Shown here one piece after another: positions 24,191 through 32,143 of a DNA stretch of 43,074 bases. Position numbers and translations under genes: made by a program. The number at the start of each line of letters is the position of its first letter. Positions within the stretch are counted from its first letter, which is position 1. The notes under the pieces are model-generated. The model was not told the origin of the DNA. It worked only from the letters and a program-made list of their open reading frames with translations, and made no database searches. The DNA comes from JASFRS01 sp050114795. GTDB taxonomy: Bacteria > Pseudomonadota > Alphaproteobacteria > Sphingomonadales > CAKZYD01. The stretch spans positions 1-43,074 of the forward strand of contig JASFRS010000002.1 in the NCBI GenBank assembly GCA_050114795.1. Direction: 5' to 3'.

Positions 24191-24352
24191 GATTCGGTCG
24201 TTCAACATGACGAGAGGGCCGAATCGGGTCAAGTCGTATTTGGTTAATGAATCAAGTAGTTACACAAGATTCTTAATATTGAATTGAGAAGAAATAGAGA
24301 ACATTTTCGCGATTTTTGCGATTCTGACACTAGGTCTTGAGTCGTTAGATTC
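24191..24352. promoter_or_regulatory. ccrM upstream region with a cluster of seven GANTC sites
   Basis: GANTC occurs at 24191, 24221, 24249, 24268, 24320, 24339 and 24348. At this base composition about one site per 250 bp is expected. TTAACC on the leftward strand (24242-24247) resembles a CtrA half-site, but no second half at the proper distance is clear. TTGACC (leftward, around 24230) is a possible -35. The rest of 24146-24432 has no gene that I can support. Confidence 0.65.
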
Positions 24353-24432
24353 CTGTCACCACAAAATACGGGTCTAGTGGCAAAATGGACATAGGCCCGA
24401 AATTTTTTTCATTTTTTGTCATTGCAAGTCAT

Positions 24433-24463
24433 AAAAAAACGCCCTCATGGGGGCTGAGGGCGG
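24433..24463 (-). terminator. Intrinsic terminator after the 40-aa gene
   Basis: On the leftward strand GCCCTC (pairing 24456-24461 with 24441-24446) closes a 9-nt loop and is followed by a run of seven T (24433-24439). It ends a short leftward transcript that carries the gene at 24526-24648. Confidence 0.85.
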
Positions 24464-24525
24464 CATTTTCGCGGTCAATTTTGTATTTACTGCGTCGTTT
24501 TGTATTGGGGAGGACCGGCGCGATT

Positions 24526-24648
24526 TTAATTCCAATAACGTTCACGAGCATGGCGAGCGGCACGACGGCGGCGACGGTCATGCCGTTCGCTGGAGGTGCG
24601 GCTTAATTTTCCTATTTCGCTTTGAACCGTTTTCAATTCGTTAAACAT
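24526..24648 (-). CDS. Small basic protein (40 aa), unknown function
   Basis: A short gene supported by context rather than by a family match. The ATG at 24648 has GGAG 8 nt upstream, and a strong intrinsic terminator lies 62 bp after the stop, so a defined transcript is likely. The product begins with a short helix (MFNELKTVQSEIGKLSR) and ends in a very basic segment containing RHDRRRRRAARHARERYWN. It has no signal peptide. It might bind nucleic acid through the arginine-rich tail, or the transcript might act mainly as an RNA; neither is shown. It lies between ccrM and rnhB, all leftward. Confidence 0.5.
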   Translation of the reverse strand: MFNELKTVQSEIGKLSRTSSERHDRRRRRAARHARERYWN

Positions 24649-24768
24649 AATAGTTTCTCCATCGTCACAAGGGAGCGGGGGTTCCGCTACCATTCTCATA
24701 TGGTGGTGTGTTGGTAAAATACAACACCATGTCATTAAGTTTTTTTCGAAATTGAGATGGGGCGCAGT

Positions 24769-25380
24769 TTAACTGCGGTGGGGTGTGTTTAACGGTGCAA
24801 AACTCATGCGGTGATAAGGCGTGGGGCCATGAAGCTTTATAGCTTCAATATGTTCTTTGGTGCCGTAGCCCATATTGCGCGCCCAGCCATATTGTGGATG
24901 GAGGGCGTCAAGCTCAAGCATGAGCTTATCTCTTGTGACTTTAGCTATGATTGAAGCGGCAGCGATGGAGAGAGACTTGCTGTCGCCTTTTACAATGGCT
25001 GTTGCGGGGATAGAGAGGGGGGGTAGTCGATTGCCATCAATAAGACAGTGGCCAGGCTGTAGCGTTAAGTTTGCACAGGCATTTATCATCGCCTGATAGG
25101 TGGCCTGGAGAATATTTATACGGTCTATATGTGGCGCCTCAATAATGCCGACACCGACCTGCGCTTGGTTGGTTATCAGTTCAAACAGCTCTTCACGCTT
25201 TTTGGCGGTAAGCTTCTTGGAGTCATTCAGGCCCTCTGGAATTGCATTGGGGTCAAGAATAACCGCGGCTGCAACGACAGGTCCGGCTAGAGGCCCACGC
25301 CCGGCTTCATCTATGCCCGCGACGGGGCAGGCGTGTTCTTTTTCAAGGTCGAATGTCGGTTTGATTTTTGTTTTTTCCAT
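24769..25380 (-). CDS. rnhB: Ribonuclease HII
   Basis: Cleaves the RNA strand of RNA/DNA hybrids and starts removal of misincorporated ribonucleotides. The 203-aa product has the catalytic start AGIDEAGRGPLAGPVVAAAV with D24 and E25, LNDSKKLTAKKREELF, the third acidic residue in CLIDGN, KGDSKSLSIAAASIIAKVTRDK with the fourth, and the C-terminal GYGTKEHIEAIKLHGPTPYHRMSF. It is complete and of normal length. It lies downstream (leftward) of a putative RNA gene and upstream of the 40-aa gene and ccrM. The ccrM-rnhB linkage keeps genome-maintenance genes together. Confidence 0.97.
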   Translation of the reverse strand: MEKTKIKPTFDLEKEHACPVAGIDEAGRGPLAGPVVAAAVILDPNAIPEGLNDSKKLTAKKREELFELITNQAQVGVGIIEAPHIDRINILQATYQAMINACANLTLQPGHCLIDGNRLPPLSIPATAIVKGDSKSLSIAAASIIAKVTRDKLMLELDALHPQYGWARNMGYGTKEHIEAIKLHGPTPYHRMSFAPLNTPHRS

Positions 25381-25421
25381 CCGGCATTGATAGAGCGCAG
25401 GCTCATGATACGCAATAATGC

Positions 25422-25452
25422 AAAAAAGGACCCGCCGGGGGAAACCGGCGGG
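25422..25452 (-). terminator. Intrinsic terminator of the putative leftward RNA
   Basis: CCCGCCGG (25431-25438) and CCGGCGGG (25445-25452) form a perfect 8-bp GC-rich stem around 6 nt. Leftward it is followed by TCC and six T (25422-25427). No leftward protein gene ends just upstream of it, so it needs another transcript to terminate: see 25422-25713. Confidence 0.88.
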
Positions 25453-25713
25453 CCAAGCATGCGGTGAGGAAATGTCGTGACCTAGAAAATCATGTTCAAG
25501 ATCGCGACTGACGGCTTAAATGTTGAAGGCGATTGCAAACGCAGGGCTGGGGAAATAGACCCAGCCTGACCTCATCTTAAAGTCAGAAGAATGAGAAAAT
25601 ATAATTTGCGTTACGGGCATTCCGCAGTCCTGTCACTTTGGTTGGGCCAATAACCCAACCTCTGGTTCATGAATGAGGACTGCCCCTTAATCCCCAACAG
25701 CACCAAGCTATCA
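25422..25713 (-). ncRNA. Putative structured non-coding RNA (~290 nt)
   Basis: The 427-bp gap between rnhB and the radical SAM gene has no credible protein frame, but reads leftward as a complete RNA gene. Helices (plus coordinates) are: CAGTCCT 25625-25631 with AGGACTG 25676-25682, enclosing GGTTGGG/CCCAACC 25640-25660; TGCGTT 25607-25612 with AACGCA 25538-25543, closing a junction that holds 25571-25578/25587-25595 and GGCTGGG/CCCAGCC 25545-25566; and a possible pseudoknot, 25495-25499/25523-25527 crossing 25501-25505/25529-25533. It ends in an intrinsic terminator. I could not match it to tmRNA, 6S, SRP or RNase P RNA. Confidence 0.55.
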
Positions 25714-25719
25714 CCGTCT

Positions 25720-25748
25720 AATATAGTGGGTGTATTGCTCTGCTACAA
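25720..25748 (-). promoter_or_regulatory. Promoter of the putative leftward RNA
   Basis: Leftward TTGTAG (25743-25748), a 17-nt spacer and TATATT (25720-25725) make a good sigma70-type promoter. Transcription would begin around 25713, just before the structured region, and no start codon with a ribosome binding site follows. Confidence 0.6.
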
Positions 25749-25807
25749 CACCTATTGTCGCGCTGATTCAACGGTTCATCGAAAAATCAACATTTTGCCT
25801 CATGAGG

Positions 25808-26944
25808 TTACAAAAGGCTGAGCTGAACTGGCCCACTATTCTGAGGGGTAAAGGATGCGGTATTAATGGGGCCGGAGCGAGCTCCAAGCCCATAGCGTTT
25901 GGCAGTGAGGCGGAAGCGTTTCGCAAGCATAAGAGCATAAGCGCCTTCACCTTTCATCCGATTGCCAAAGTGTGGGTCATTTAACTTGCCGCCACGCATT
26001 GAGGCGAGAATGTTCATGACCTTTGTAGCTCGGTCGGGGTAATGTTGACGTAACCATTGTTGGAATAAATCCTTCACTTCATAGGGCAGGCGCAGCGTTA
26101 TGTAATTTGCCTCCAAAGCTCCAGCGTCCGCGGCGGCTGCTAATACCCACTCCATCTCATGGTCGTTTAATCCAGGAATGACAGGTGCAAACATCACGGC
26201 TGTTTTTACGCCAGCTTTTGAGAGAGCTGCGATGGCGTCCAGGCGTCTTGCCGGTGTTGAGGCCCGGGGTTCCATTAGGCGCGCTAATCGATGGTCTAGA
26301 GTGGTAACGGAGAGGGCCACTTTTATCAAATCATGGGCTGCCATCGCTTCCAACAGGTCCAAATCCCGCGTTATTGAATGAGATTTGGTGACAATTGTAA
26401 CCGGGTGCTTTGCTTCAAAAAGGACTTCTAAAATACCTCTCGTGATTTTAAAGCGCTGTTCAATCGGTTGATAAGGATCTGTATTTGTGCCCAGGGCGAT
26501 GGGGGCGACTTTATATCCTGGTGCGGAAATCTCTTTGCGCAGGAGCGCAGGTGCTTCTGGTTTGGCATAAAGCTTTTCTTCAAAATCAAGGCCTGGGGAA
26601 TGGCCAAGGAAGCTATGACTTGGGCGCGCGAAGCAATAAATACAGCCATGTTCACATCCACGATAGGCGTTGATGGAGCGGTCAAAAGGAATGTCTGGGG
26701 ACGTATTATAAGTGATAGCGCTACGGCTGCTATCTATGCTGACATGGGTGCGGCGGCTTTGTTCGCTTTCTTCAATTGTGCCCCAGCCATCATCGAAATT
26801 ACTAATTTGATGGGGTTCAAAGCGTCCCTGTGCATTTGATAATGCGCCGCGTCCTCTAACTCTCTTATCTTTGCGCCGCGCAGCTTCCGCCCGGGCATAT
26901 TCCGGGCTGGACATCTGTTTTAAAAGGGCAGGGCTTTGACCCAT
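25808..26944 (-). CDS. PA0069-family radical SAM protein (SplB-related)
   Basis: A 378-aa radical S-adenosylmethionine protein of the group related to spore photoproduct lyase and annotated as PA0069 or Rv2578c family. The cluster motif is C97-x3-C101-x2-C104 (YRGCEHGCIYCFARPSH). Other features are ALGTNTDPYQPIEQRFKITRGILEVL, the VTKSHSITRDLDLL strand and FAPVIPGLNDHEME. The N-terminus is basic (RRKDKRVRGRGALSN). The exact reaction is unknown; a DNA or RNA repair role has been suggested for relatives. A LexA-type box overlaps its promoter, which strengthens a DNA-damage link. The ATG at 26944 has a weak ribosome binding site; ATG at 26914 is an alternative. Confidence 0.9.
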   Translation of the reverse strand: MGQSPALLKQMSSPEYARAEAARRKDKRVRGRGALSNAQGRFEPHQISNFDDGWGTIEESEQSRRTHVSIDSSRSAITYNTSPDIPFDRSINAYRGCEHGCIYCFARPSHSFLGHSPGLDFEEKLYAKPEAPALLRKEISAPGYKVAPIALGTNTDPYQPIEQRFKITRGILEVLFEAKHPVTIVTKSHSITRDLDLLEAMAAHDLIKVALSVTTLDHRLARLMEPRASTPARRLDAIAALSKAGVKTAVMFAPVIPGLNDHEMEWVLAAAADAGALEANYITLRLPYEVKDLFQQWLRQHYPDRATKVMNILASMRGGKLNDPHFGNRMKGEGAYALMLAKRFRLTAKRYGLGARSGPINTASFTPQNSGPVQLSLL

Positions 26945-26976
26945 GGTCTAGACTCACTTGTCTTGTTTCTACTCTT

Positions 26977-27008
26977 ATCATAAGGCAAAAATAGAACAAA
27001 ACAAGAAC
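26977..27008 (-). promoter_or_regulatory. LexA (SOS) box and promoter of the radical SAM gene
   Basis: Leftward GTTC-TTGTTTT-GTTC (26994-27008) is an exact match to the alphaproteobacterial SOS box GTTC-N7-GTTC. It overlaps a promoter made of TTGTTT (26999-27004), a 16-nt spacer and TATGAT (26977-26982). This is the arrangement expected for LexA repression of the gene starting at 26944. Confidence 0.75.
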
Positions 27009-27041
27009 AATTGAGTCTGCTATTGAAACCAAGACCTTAGG

Positions 27042-27569
27042 TTATTTTTCCAACAATCGTGGCATCAATTCGACAAAATTACAGGGACGGTGGCGGATAT
27101 CGAGCTGTTCTCTTAGGATACCATCCCAGCCGTCTTTCACAGCGCCAGTGGAGCCGGGGAGGGCAAAGAGATAAGTGCCACCCGCAACGCCGCCGGTTGC
27201 TCTAGATTGTATTGTTGATGTGCCGATGAATTTATAGCTCAGCATACGAAACAACTCGCCAAAACCTTTAATCTCTTTGTCATAGACGGCTTCAAAAGCT
27301 TCCGGTGTGATGTCGCGCCCCGTGACGCCTGTGCCGCCTGTGGAAATGACAACGTCAACGCCATCATCCGCAACCCAAGTTTTTAACTGGCTAATGATTT
27401 CATCTTTTTCATCTGGGATAATTTTCCGCGCAGCAAGCTTATGTCCGGCATCAGTCAGCCTTTGAACCAAAGTATCGCCTGAGCGGTCGTCTTCAGGTCC
27501 ACGTGTGTCGGAAACGGTCAAAACCGCAATATTAACCGGAACGAACGTCCGACTTTCATCAATCGCCAT
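27042..27569 (-). CDS. moaB: Molybdenum cofactor biosynthesis protein B
   Basis: A 175-aa member of the MoaB/MogA family that adenylylates molybdopterin before molybdenum insertion. The family pattern is clear: NIAVLTVSDTRGPEDDRSGDTLVQRLTDAGH, VISTGGTGVTGRDITPEAF with the conserved GGTG and aspartate, GFGELFRMLSYKFIG, and the LPGSTGAVKDGWDGIL C-terminal motif. The size fits MoaB, found in bacteria that may also have MoeA/MogA elsewhere. It lies 15 bp after slt (leftward), so transcription may be shared with slt and the UDG gene upstream. The next gene has its own promoter with a LexA box. Confidence 0.95.
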   Translation of the reverse strand: MAIDESRTFVPVNIAVLTVSDTRGPEDDRSGDTLVQRLTDAGHKLAARKIIPDEKDEIISQLKTWVADDGVDVVISTGGTGVTGRDITPEAFEAVYDKEIKGFGELFRMLSYKFIGTSTIQSRATGGVAGGTYLFALPGSTGAVKDGWDGILREQLDIRHRPCNFVELMPRLLEK

Positions 27570-27584
27570 GGGATATGCCTTTAA

Positions 27585-29381
27585 TTAGTTTAGCAGCGCT
27601 GCAACCGCGCCTGCCGGTTTTACGATTTGCTCTTCATCTTGCGCTTCATAGGTCGGCCAGGCACCGGATGCAACGGCGTCCAGACTTGGCGTGTCCTGGC
27701 CAAAGCGTGAACGATAGAGCCAATAATTTGACATCACATATTCAATATAATTCCGCGTTTCCAGACGCGGAATGGATTCAATGAAGAGCAGTGGGTCGTC
27801 TTTGAATTCAGTGTTCTTTATCCAGCGCGATAAATTGCCCGGCCCACCGTTATAGGCCGCGAGAACCATGAATAAATTGCCATAGGTCACATCGTGGTCA
27901 GAAAGATAAACCAAGTAACGCTGCCCAAGTGACATGTTAAATTCAGGGTCATAAAGCCGTTGTTCTCTATCGCGAACCAATTTTCTGTCCTTGGCGATAA
28001 AGCTGGCGGTGCGCGGCATGACTTGCATGAGACCACGTGCTCCGGCATGGCTGCGTGCCCAGGAGGCAAAGCGGCTTTCCTGACGGATTAAGGCATAGAC
28101 CAAAGCACGGTCCATCGAGAAGCCTTCTTGGGGCTGCCATCCTGGCTCAGGATATAAGGCGCTTAAAGGCGTGTCTTCTTTATGAGGTTTGCCCTCTGCA
28201 ATGCGAACCTGGCTTTCTGGTAAATCAAGGCTGGTTGCTAATTTGATAAGGGGCCAAAAGTCTTTTGCTTTGCCAATCTTCCAAGCGGTCCGAACTTCCC
28301 GGTCCGCCATTTCAGCCTCACCGATTTGAATGAGTGCGATAGCGCGCTTTACGGTAGCTTTATCTTTTATCAGCGCCCAGTCTTCATCGGTTAGTCCATA
28401 GACTTCCCAGTTTCGAGGTTGGGAAATATGAAGCTGTCGTGCAGCAATTTGGCCGTAAAAAGTTAAGTCATAAAGTGCAGCCTGGCGAAGGTGAGGATAA
28501 GCTTCAGCCGGTTTTTCGCATACGAGATTAGCACGGGCGGCCCAAAAAGCACCGGCTGCCAAAATGTCTTCATTGGCATCAGATGTGTGAGAGATTTCTG
28601 CAAAATGCCGACCTGCCCTTAAACAATCATCCTGACGCCAAGCCGCAAGGCCCGCAACCCAATGGGGCGCGAAATTATGGCGCTTGCTGAGTTCTGCAGT
28701 GCGTGATGCTATATCTAACGCTTTGATATCATTGCCATAGTCATACCAGGCACGCGCTAGGCGACCGCCCATATTTCCGATTTCATCTGGGGACAACAGA
28801 TCTTTTTCAATGATTTCAAAGAGGGCTTTGCCTGCTTTGGTTAGGCGTGTACGGCTGACATCACGATAAAATTGACGGCGGAAATTTCTAACGGTCCGAC
28901 TCTCCCGGCTGGTTCGGGCTTTCTCCGTGGCTTCCAGGCCCTCTTCGCCCAATTTCCCGTTTTCAGCAAAAGGCCGCTTGGGTGCGCGTGCATTTCCTTG
29001 ACGCCGTTTAGCCAGTTTATAAACGCGCGCGGCATTTGGGTGGTCGGCGTATTTGCTCATCCATTTTGATAGTTCGGAATAGCGGGAACGGTATTTCGTA
29101 GGATGCATATAACGCAGATATTGCACATGCCCCATAAGAATTGGATTTTCGACCTGCTTGATCAGCTTGTCAGCCTTGTTCCATTCGCCTTTCTCATGAA
29201 GTTCCCAGATGCTGCGGTACAATTCGACATCGCGCGGGCCTAGTTCTTTCATATCCTGCCACAGGCCTGCTTCTGGCGGCTGAGGTTTGGGAAGTGGCGC
29301 CTTGTTTGCAGCGCTTAAAACAACCCCTAGCATGAATATGCCAAGGGCTTTTACAATAAGTCTGCTCAACTGATTGCGCAT
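27585..29381 (-). CDS. slt: Soluble-type lytic murein transglycosylase
   Basis: Cleaves peptidoglycan between N-acetylmuramic acid and N-acetylglucosamine with anhydro-product formation; periplasmic. The 598-aa product has an N-terminal hydrophobic signal segment (about 8-26), a long helical superhelix (about 40-410) like the Slt70 doughnut, and a C-terminal SLT domain with the catalytic glutamate E435 (ALIRQESRFASWARSHAGARGLMQVMP), then LAAYNGGPGNLSRW. The ATG at 29381 has AGGA 5 nt upstream; a GTG at 29384 is also in frame. It overlaps the end of the UDG gene (TAGTGATG), which implies translational coupling. Confidence 0.94.
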   Translation of the reverse strand: MRNQLSRLIVKALGIFMLGVVLSAANKAPLPKPQPPEAGLWQDMKELGPRDVELYRSIWELHEKGEWNKADKLIKQVENPILMGHVQYLRYMHPTKYRSRYSELSKWMSKYADHPNAARVYKLAKRRQGNARAPKRPFAENGKLGEEGLEATEKARTSRESRTVRNFRRQFYRDVSRTRLTKAGKALFEIIEKDLLSPDEIGNMGGRLARAWYDYGNDIKALDIASRTAELSKRHNFAPHWVAGLAAWRQDDCLRAGRHFAEISHTSDANEDILAAGAFWAARANLVCEKPAEAYPHLRQAALYDLTFYGQIAARQLHISQPRNWEVYGLTDEDWALIKDKATVKRAIALIQIGEAEMADREVRTAWKIGKAKDFWPLIKLATSLDLPESQVRIAEGKPHKEDTPLSALYPEPGWQPQEGFSMDRALVYALIRQESRFASWARSHAGARGLMQVMPRTASFIAKDRKLVRDREQRLYDPEFNMSLGQRYLVYLSDHDVTYGNLFMVLAAYNGGPGNLSRWIKNTEFKDDPLLFIESIPRLETRNYIEYVMSNYWLYRSRFGQDTPSLDAVASGAWPTYEAQDEEQIVKPAGAVAALLN

Positions 29382-29383
29382 CA

Positions 29384-30157
29384 CTATCCTACTTCCTCAA
29401 GCTTTGCTTTTACGCTTAGAAAATCCTGCCATGCCAAGCCCTTTAACGCCGGTTGTCGCAATAAATATGCGGGATGGAAAACAGGTAATGTCGGTATTAA
29501 CGTCTTACCTGCGGAATAGTCCTTCCACCGCCCGCGTAGCCGGGTAATGCCAGCCTGGCTTTCTAATAAGCTAGCCGCGGATGTCCCGCCTAACAAGACT
29601 AGAAGTTTTGGCTGCACCAGTTCTATATGTCTTTTGATAAAGGGCAGGCATATGGCGGTTTCCAGGGGCGTTGGCTTGCGATTGCCTGGTGGACGCCAAA
29701 AAATCGTGTTTGAAATATAGACTGAATTACGGTCGAGACCGATAGCTGCAAGCATTAGGTCCAGTAATTGCCCTGATGCACCGACAAAGGGTAAGCCCTT
29801 CAAATCTTCATCTCGCCCCGGTGCCTCTCCAACTAGCATCACTGATGCTTCCGGATTTCCGTCGGAAAAGACCAGATTGGTTGCAGTCTTTTTTAAGGGG
29901 CAGCCGTCAAAGGCTTCAAGCGCTTTGCGCAGCTCATCCAGGCTTTGACATTGATTGGCGATGGCTTCCGCTTCTGCAGCATCACTGTTTTGTGCGGCCG
30001 CTATTGGGGTGGGTGCAGACTTGGCAGCATTGGTTTGGACAGCTTCTTGTTGAAGAAGCCGGTTGATCGGCTCGTCTTCTATGGCTTCATCGGCTCCGGC
30101 TTCAACAAGCCAGGCTAATGCATCCAAAGCTTCCTGTCTCTCTTCCCACGCCTGCAT
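29384..30157 (-). CDS. Uracil-DNA glycosylase, family 4-like
   Basis: Excises uracil from DNA. The 257-aa product has an alanine/glutamate-rich N-terminal extension (about 1-75), then the family-4 domain: the catalytic loop GEAPGRDEDLKGLPFVGASGQLL, SNTIFWRPPGNRKPTPLE, LLGGTSAASLL and HPAYLLRQP. Of the four Fe-S cysteines known in thermophilic family-4 enzymes, only C86 (DGCPL) and C170 (AICLPF) are present; the other two positions are F83 and W154. It therefore probably lacks the 4Fe-4S cluster. First gene of a likely UDG-slt-moaB unit; its stop overlaps the slt start. The 275 bp upstream to the ETF-QO gene show no other gene. Confidence 0.92.
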   Translation of the reverse strand: MQAWEERQEALDALAWLVEAGADEAIEDEPINRLLQQEAVQTNAAKSAPTPIAAAQNSDAAEAEAIANQCQSLDELRKALEAFDGCPLKKTATNLVFSDGNPEASVMLVGEAPGRDEDLKGLPFVGASGQLLDLMLAAIGLDRNSVYISNTIFWRPPGNRKPTPLETAICLPFIKRHIELVQPKLLVLLGGTSAASLLESQAGITRLRGRWKDYSAGKTLIPTLPVFHPAYLLRQPALKGLAWQDFLSVKAKLEEVG

Positions 30158-30432
30158 GAACGGCCTATATCCTACCTAATACGCATTTACTGCACAGATT
30201 AGCTATGTAGCCGGTGTTTTTGCAATAAAACAAAGGCTAAGATGTACAGTTTATGAGATTTAGCCTGATAAGCGGTTAATGGCATATGCAGAGGGCTTTG
30301 GGAATGACTGCACGCGAAAATGTGAATAAAATTACCTAAATGTCGCACACTGCTGCATTGCACCATTGAGTTTATGTCGCCACAATATCTATAAAGGCTA
30401 AAATGACTGATAAGAAAATTGGGGTCTGATGT

Positions 30433-32088
30433 ATGAAACGTGAGTCAATGCAATATGATGTCGTCATCGTTGGTGGCGGCCCGGCAGGACTATCCGCAGC
30501 AATCCGTTTGAAACAATTGGCGGCGGAGCAGGAACAGGAAATCTCTGTCTGCGTTTTGGAAAAAGGCTCTGAAATTGGCGCTCATATTCTATCGGGTGCT
30601 GTGATTGACCCTGTTTATCTCAATGAACTCATTCCGGATTGGAAAGAAAAGGGCGCACCGCTCAATACGCCTGTAACATCCAACCATCATTGGGTGTTGA
30701 CTGAAAAGAAAAAGATTGAATTCCCGCACTTTCTTTTGCCGCCTCTCATGTCAAATAAAGGGAATTACACGGTTTCCCTTGGCAATGTCTGCCGCTGGCT
30801 TGCGGAACAGGCTGAGGCGCTGGAGGTTGAGATATACCCTGGTTTCGCTGCTGCTGAAGTTCTTTACCATGAAGATGGATCCGTCAAAGGTGTGGCAACA
30901 GGGGATATGGGTGTTGCACGCGATGGCAGTCATAAGCCCAGTTATGAACCAGGTATAGAGCTGCACGGAAAATACACATTTTTTGCAGAAGGGGCTCGTG
31001 GCAGCCTGTCCAAACAGGTGATGAAAAAATTCAACCTGCGCGATGGCGTGCAGCCGCAAACTTTTGGAATTGGCATTAAAGAATTATGGGAAGTGGAGCC
31101 TGAGAAACATAAAGCAGGCACAGTTATCCATACGCAGGGTTGGCCATTGAAAGAGGCCTGGGGTGGTGGTTTCATCTATCACCAGGAAAATAACCAAGTG
31201 GCCATCGGGTTCGTCGTCGCCCTTGATTATAAGAACCCCTATTTGTCGCCTTATGATGAAATGCAGCGCTATAAAACACATCCGGCCATTAAACCTTTGC
31301 TGGAAGGTGCTCGGCGCATTTCTTATGGCGCGCGGGCTATCAATGAAGGCGGCTATCAATCCGTGCCGAAATTGGCGTTTCCGGGCGGCGCGCTGATTGG
31401 CTGCTCAGCGGGCTTTTTGAACGTGCCGCGTATTAAAGGCTCTCATAACGCTATGAAAAGCGGAATGATGGCAGCCGAAGCAGCTTTTGAAAAACTCAAA
31501 GCAGGCAGTGAAGGCAAGGATGAACTCACCGCTTATCAACAAGCTTATGACAGTTCCAAAATCAAAAAAGAACTGCATATGGTGCGCAATGCGGAACCTG
31601 CCGTTGCAAAATTTGGTGGGTTCTGGGGTACTTTATATTCCGGCTTGGATTTGTGGCTGAATAATCTTGGTTTGGGCTTCTTGATGCCTTGGACAATGGG
31701 TCATCATGCGGACTATAAATCGCTGGGCAAGAAAAGCGATTATCACCCCATTAACTATCCCAAGCCAGATGGTGTTGTAACCTTTGATAAATTGTCTTCG
31801 GTCTTTTTGTCGAACACCAATCATGAGGAAGACCAGCCTATTCACTTAACGCTTAAAGATCCCAGCATTCCTGTGAATGTAAATCTGGCCGAATATGATG
31901 GTCCGGAGCAACGCTATTGCCCCGCAGGCGTTTATGAATTTGTCGGCGTTGAAGAAGGTGAGCCTAAGCTGCAAATCAATGCGCAGAATTGTGTTCACTG
32001 TAAAACCTGCGATATTAAAGACCCGATGCAGAATATAAACTGGGTGGTGCCCGAAGGGGGCGGGGGACCAAATTATCCCAATATGTAA
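30433..32088 (+). CDS. Electron transfer flavoprotein-ubiquinone oxidoreductase
   Basis: Moves electrons from reduced ETF (fatty acid and amino acid oxidation) to ubiquinone; a monotopic inner-membrane protein. The 551-aa product has the FAD-binding GGGPAGLSAAIRL near 14-26, the EKGSEIGAHILSGAVIDP segment, LIGCSAGFLNVPRIKGSHNAMKSGM in the second flavin region, and a C-terminal 4Fe-4S site with C496, C520, C523 and C526 (YCPAGVYEF, CVHCKTCDIKDP). It matches the family over its full length. The ATG at 30433 was kept; ATG at 30448 (MQYDVVIVGG) is an alternative start. etfAB are not in the window. Confidence 0.97.
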   Translation: MKRESMQYDVVIVGGGPAGLSAAIRLKQLAAEQEQEISVCVLEKGSEIGAHILSGAVIDPVYLNELIPDWKEKGAPLNTPVTSNHHWVLTEKKKIEFPHFLLPPLMSNKGNYTVSLGNVCRWLAEQAEALEVEIYPGFAAAEVLYHEDGSVKGVATGDMGVARDGSHKPSYEPGIELHGKYTFFAEGARGSLSKQVMKKFNLRDGVQPQTFGIGIKELWEVEPEKHKAGTVIHTQGWPLKEAWGGGFIYHQENNQVAIGFVVALDYKNPYLSPYDEMQRYKTHPAIKPLLEGARRISYGARAINEGGYQSVPKLAFPGGALIGCSAGFLNVPRIKGSHNAMKSGMMAAEAAFEKLKAGSEGKDELTAYQQAYDSSKIKKELHMVRNAEPAVAKFGGFWGTLYSGLDLWLNNLGLGFLMPWTMGHHADYKSLGKKSDYHPINYPKPDGVVTFDKLSSVFLSNTNHEEDQPIHLTLKDPSIPVNVNLAEYDGPEQRYCPAGVYEFVGVEEGEPKLQINAQNCVHCKTCDIKDPMQNINWVVPEGGGGPNYPNM

Positions 32089-32143
32089 AGAATTGCTGTG
32101 ATATAATGCAATTTTGCGCATGAACGGAAGGGGAGATGACGGT

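Noticed and set aside
24242..24247. CtrA binding site upstream of ccrM
   Set aside because: Only one half-site (TTAACC) is present and the second half at the expected distance is missing, so I mention it but do not call it.
25500..25570. A 19-codon leftward frame (MRSGWVYFPSPAFAIAFNI) inside the putative RNA
   Set aside because: It has no ribosome binding site, overlaps two strong stems and ends without a recognisable motif. It also does not match a tmRNA tag, which usually ends in ALAA or AVAA.
25422..25713. Identity as 6S, tmRNA, SRP or RNase P RNA
   Set aside because: Only the interrupted long hairpin recalls 6S RNA. Length, the second junction and the lack of core motifs of the other RNAs argue against naming it.
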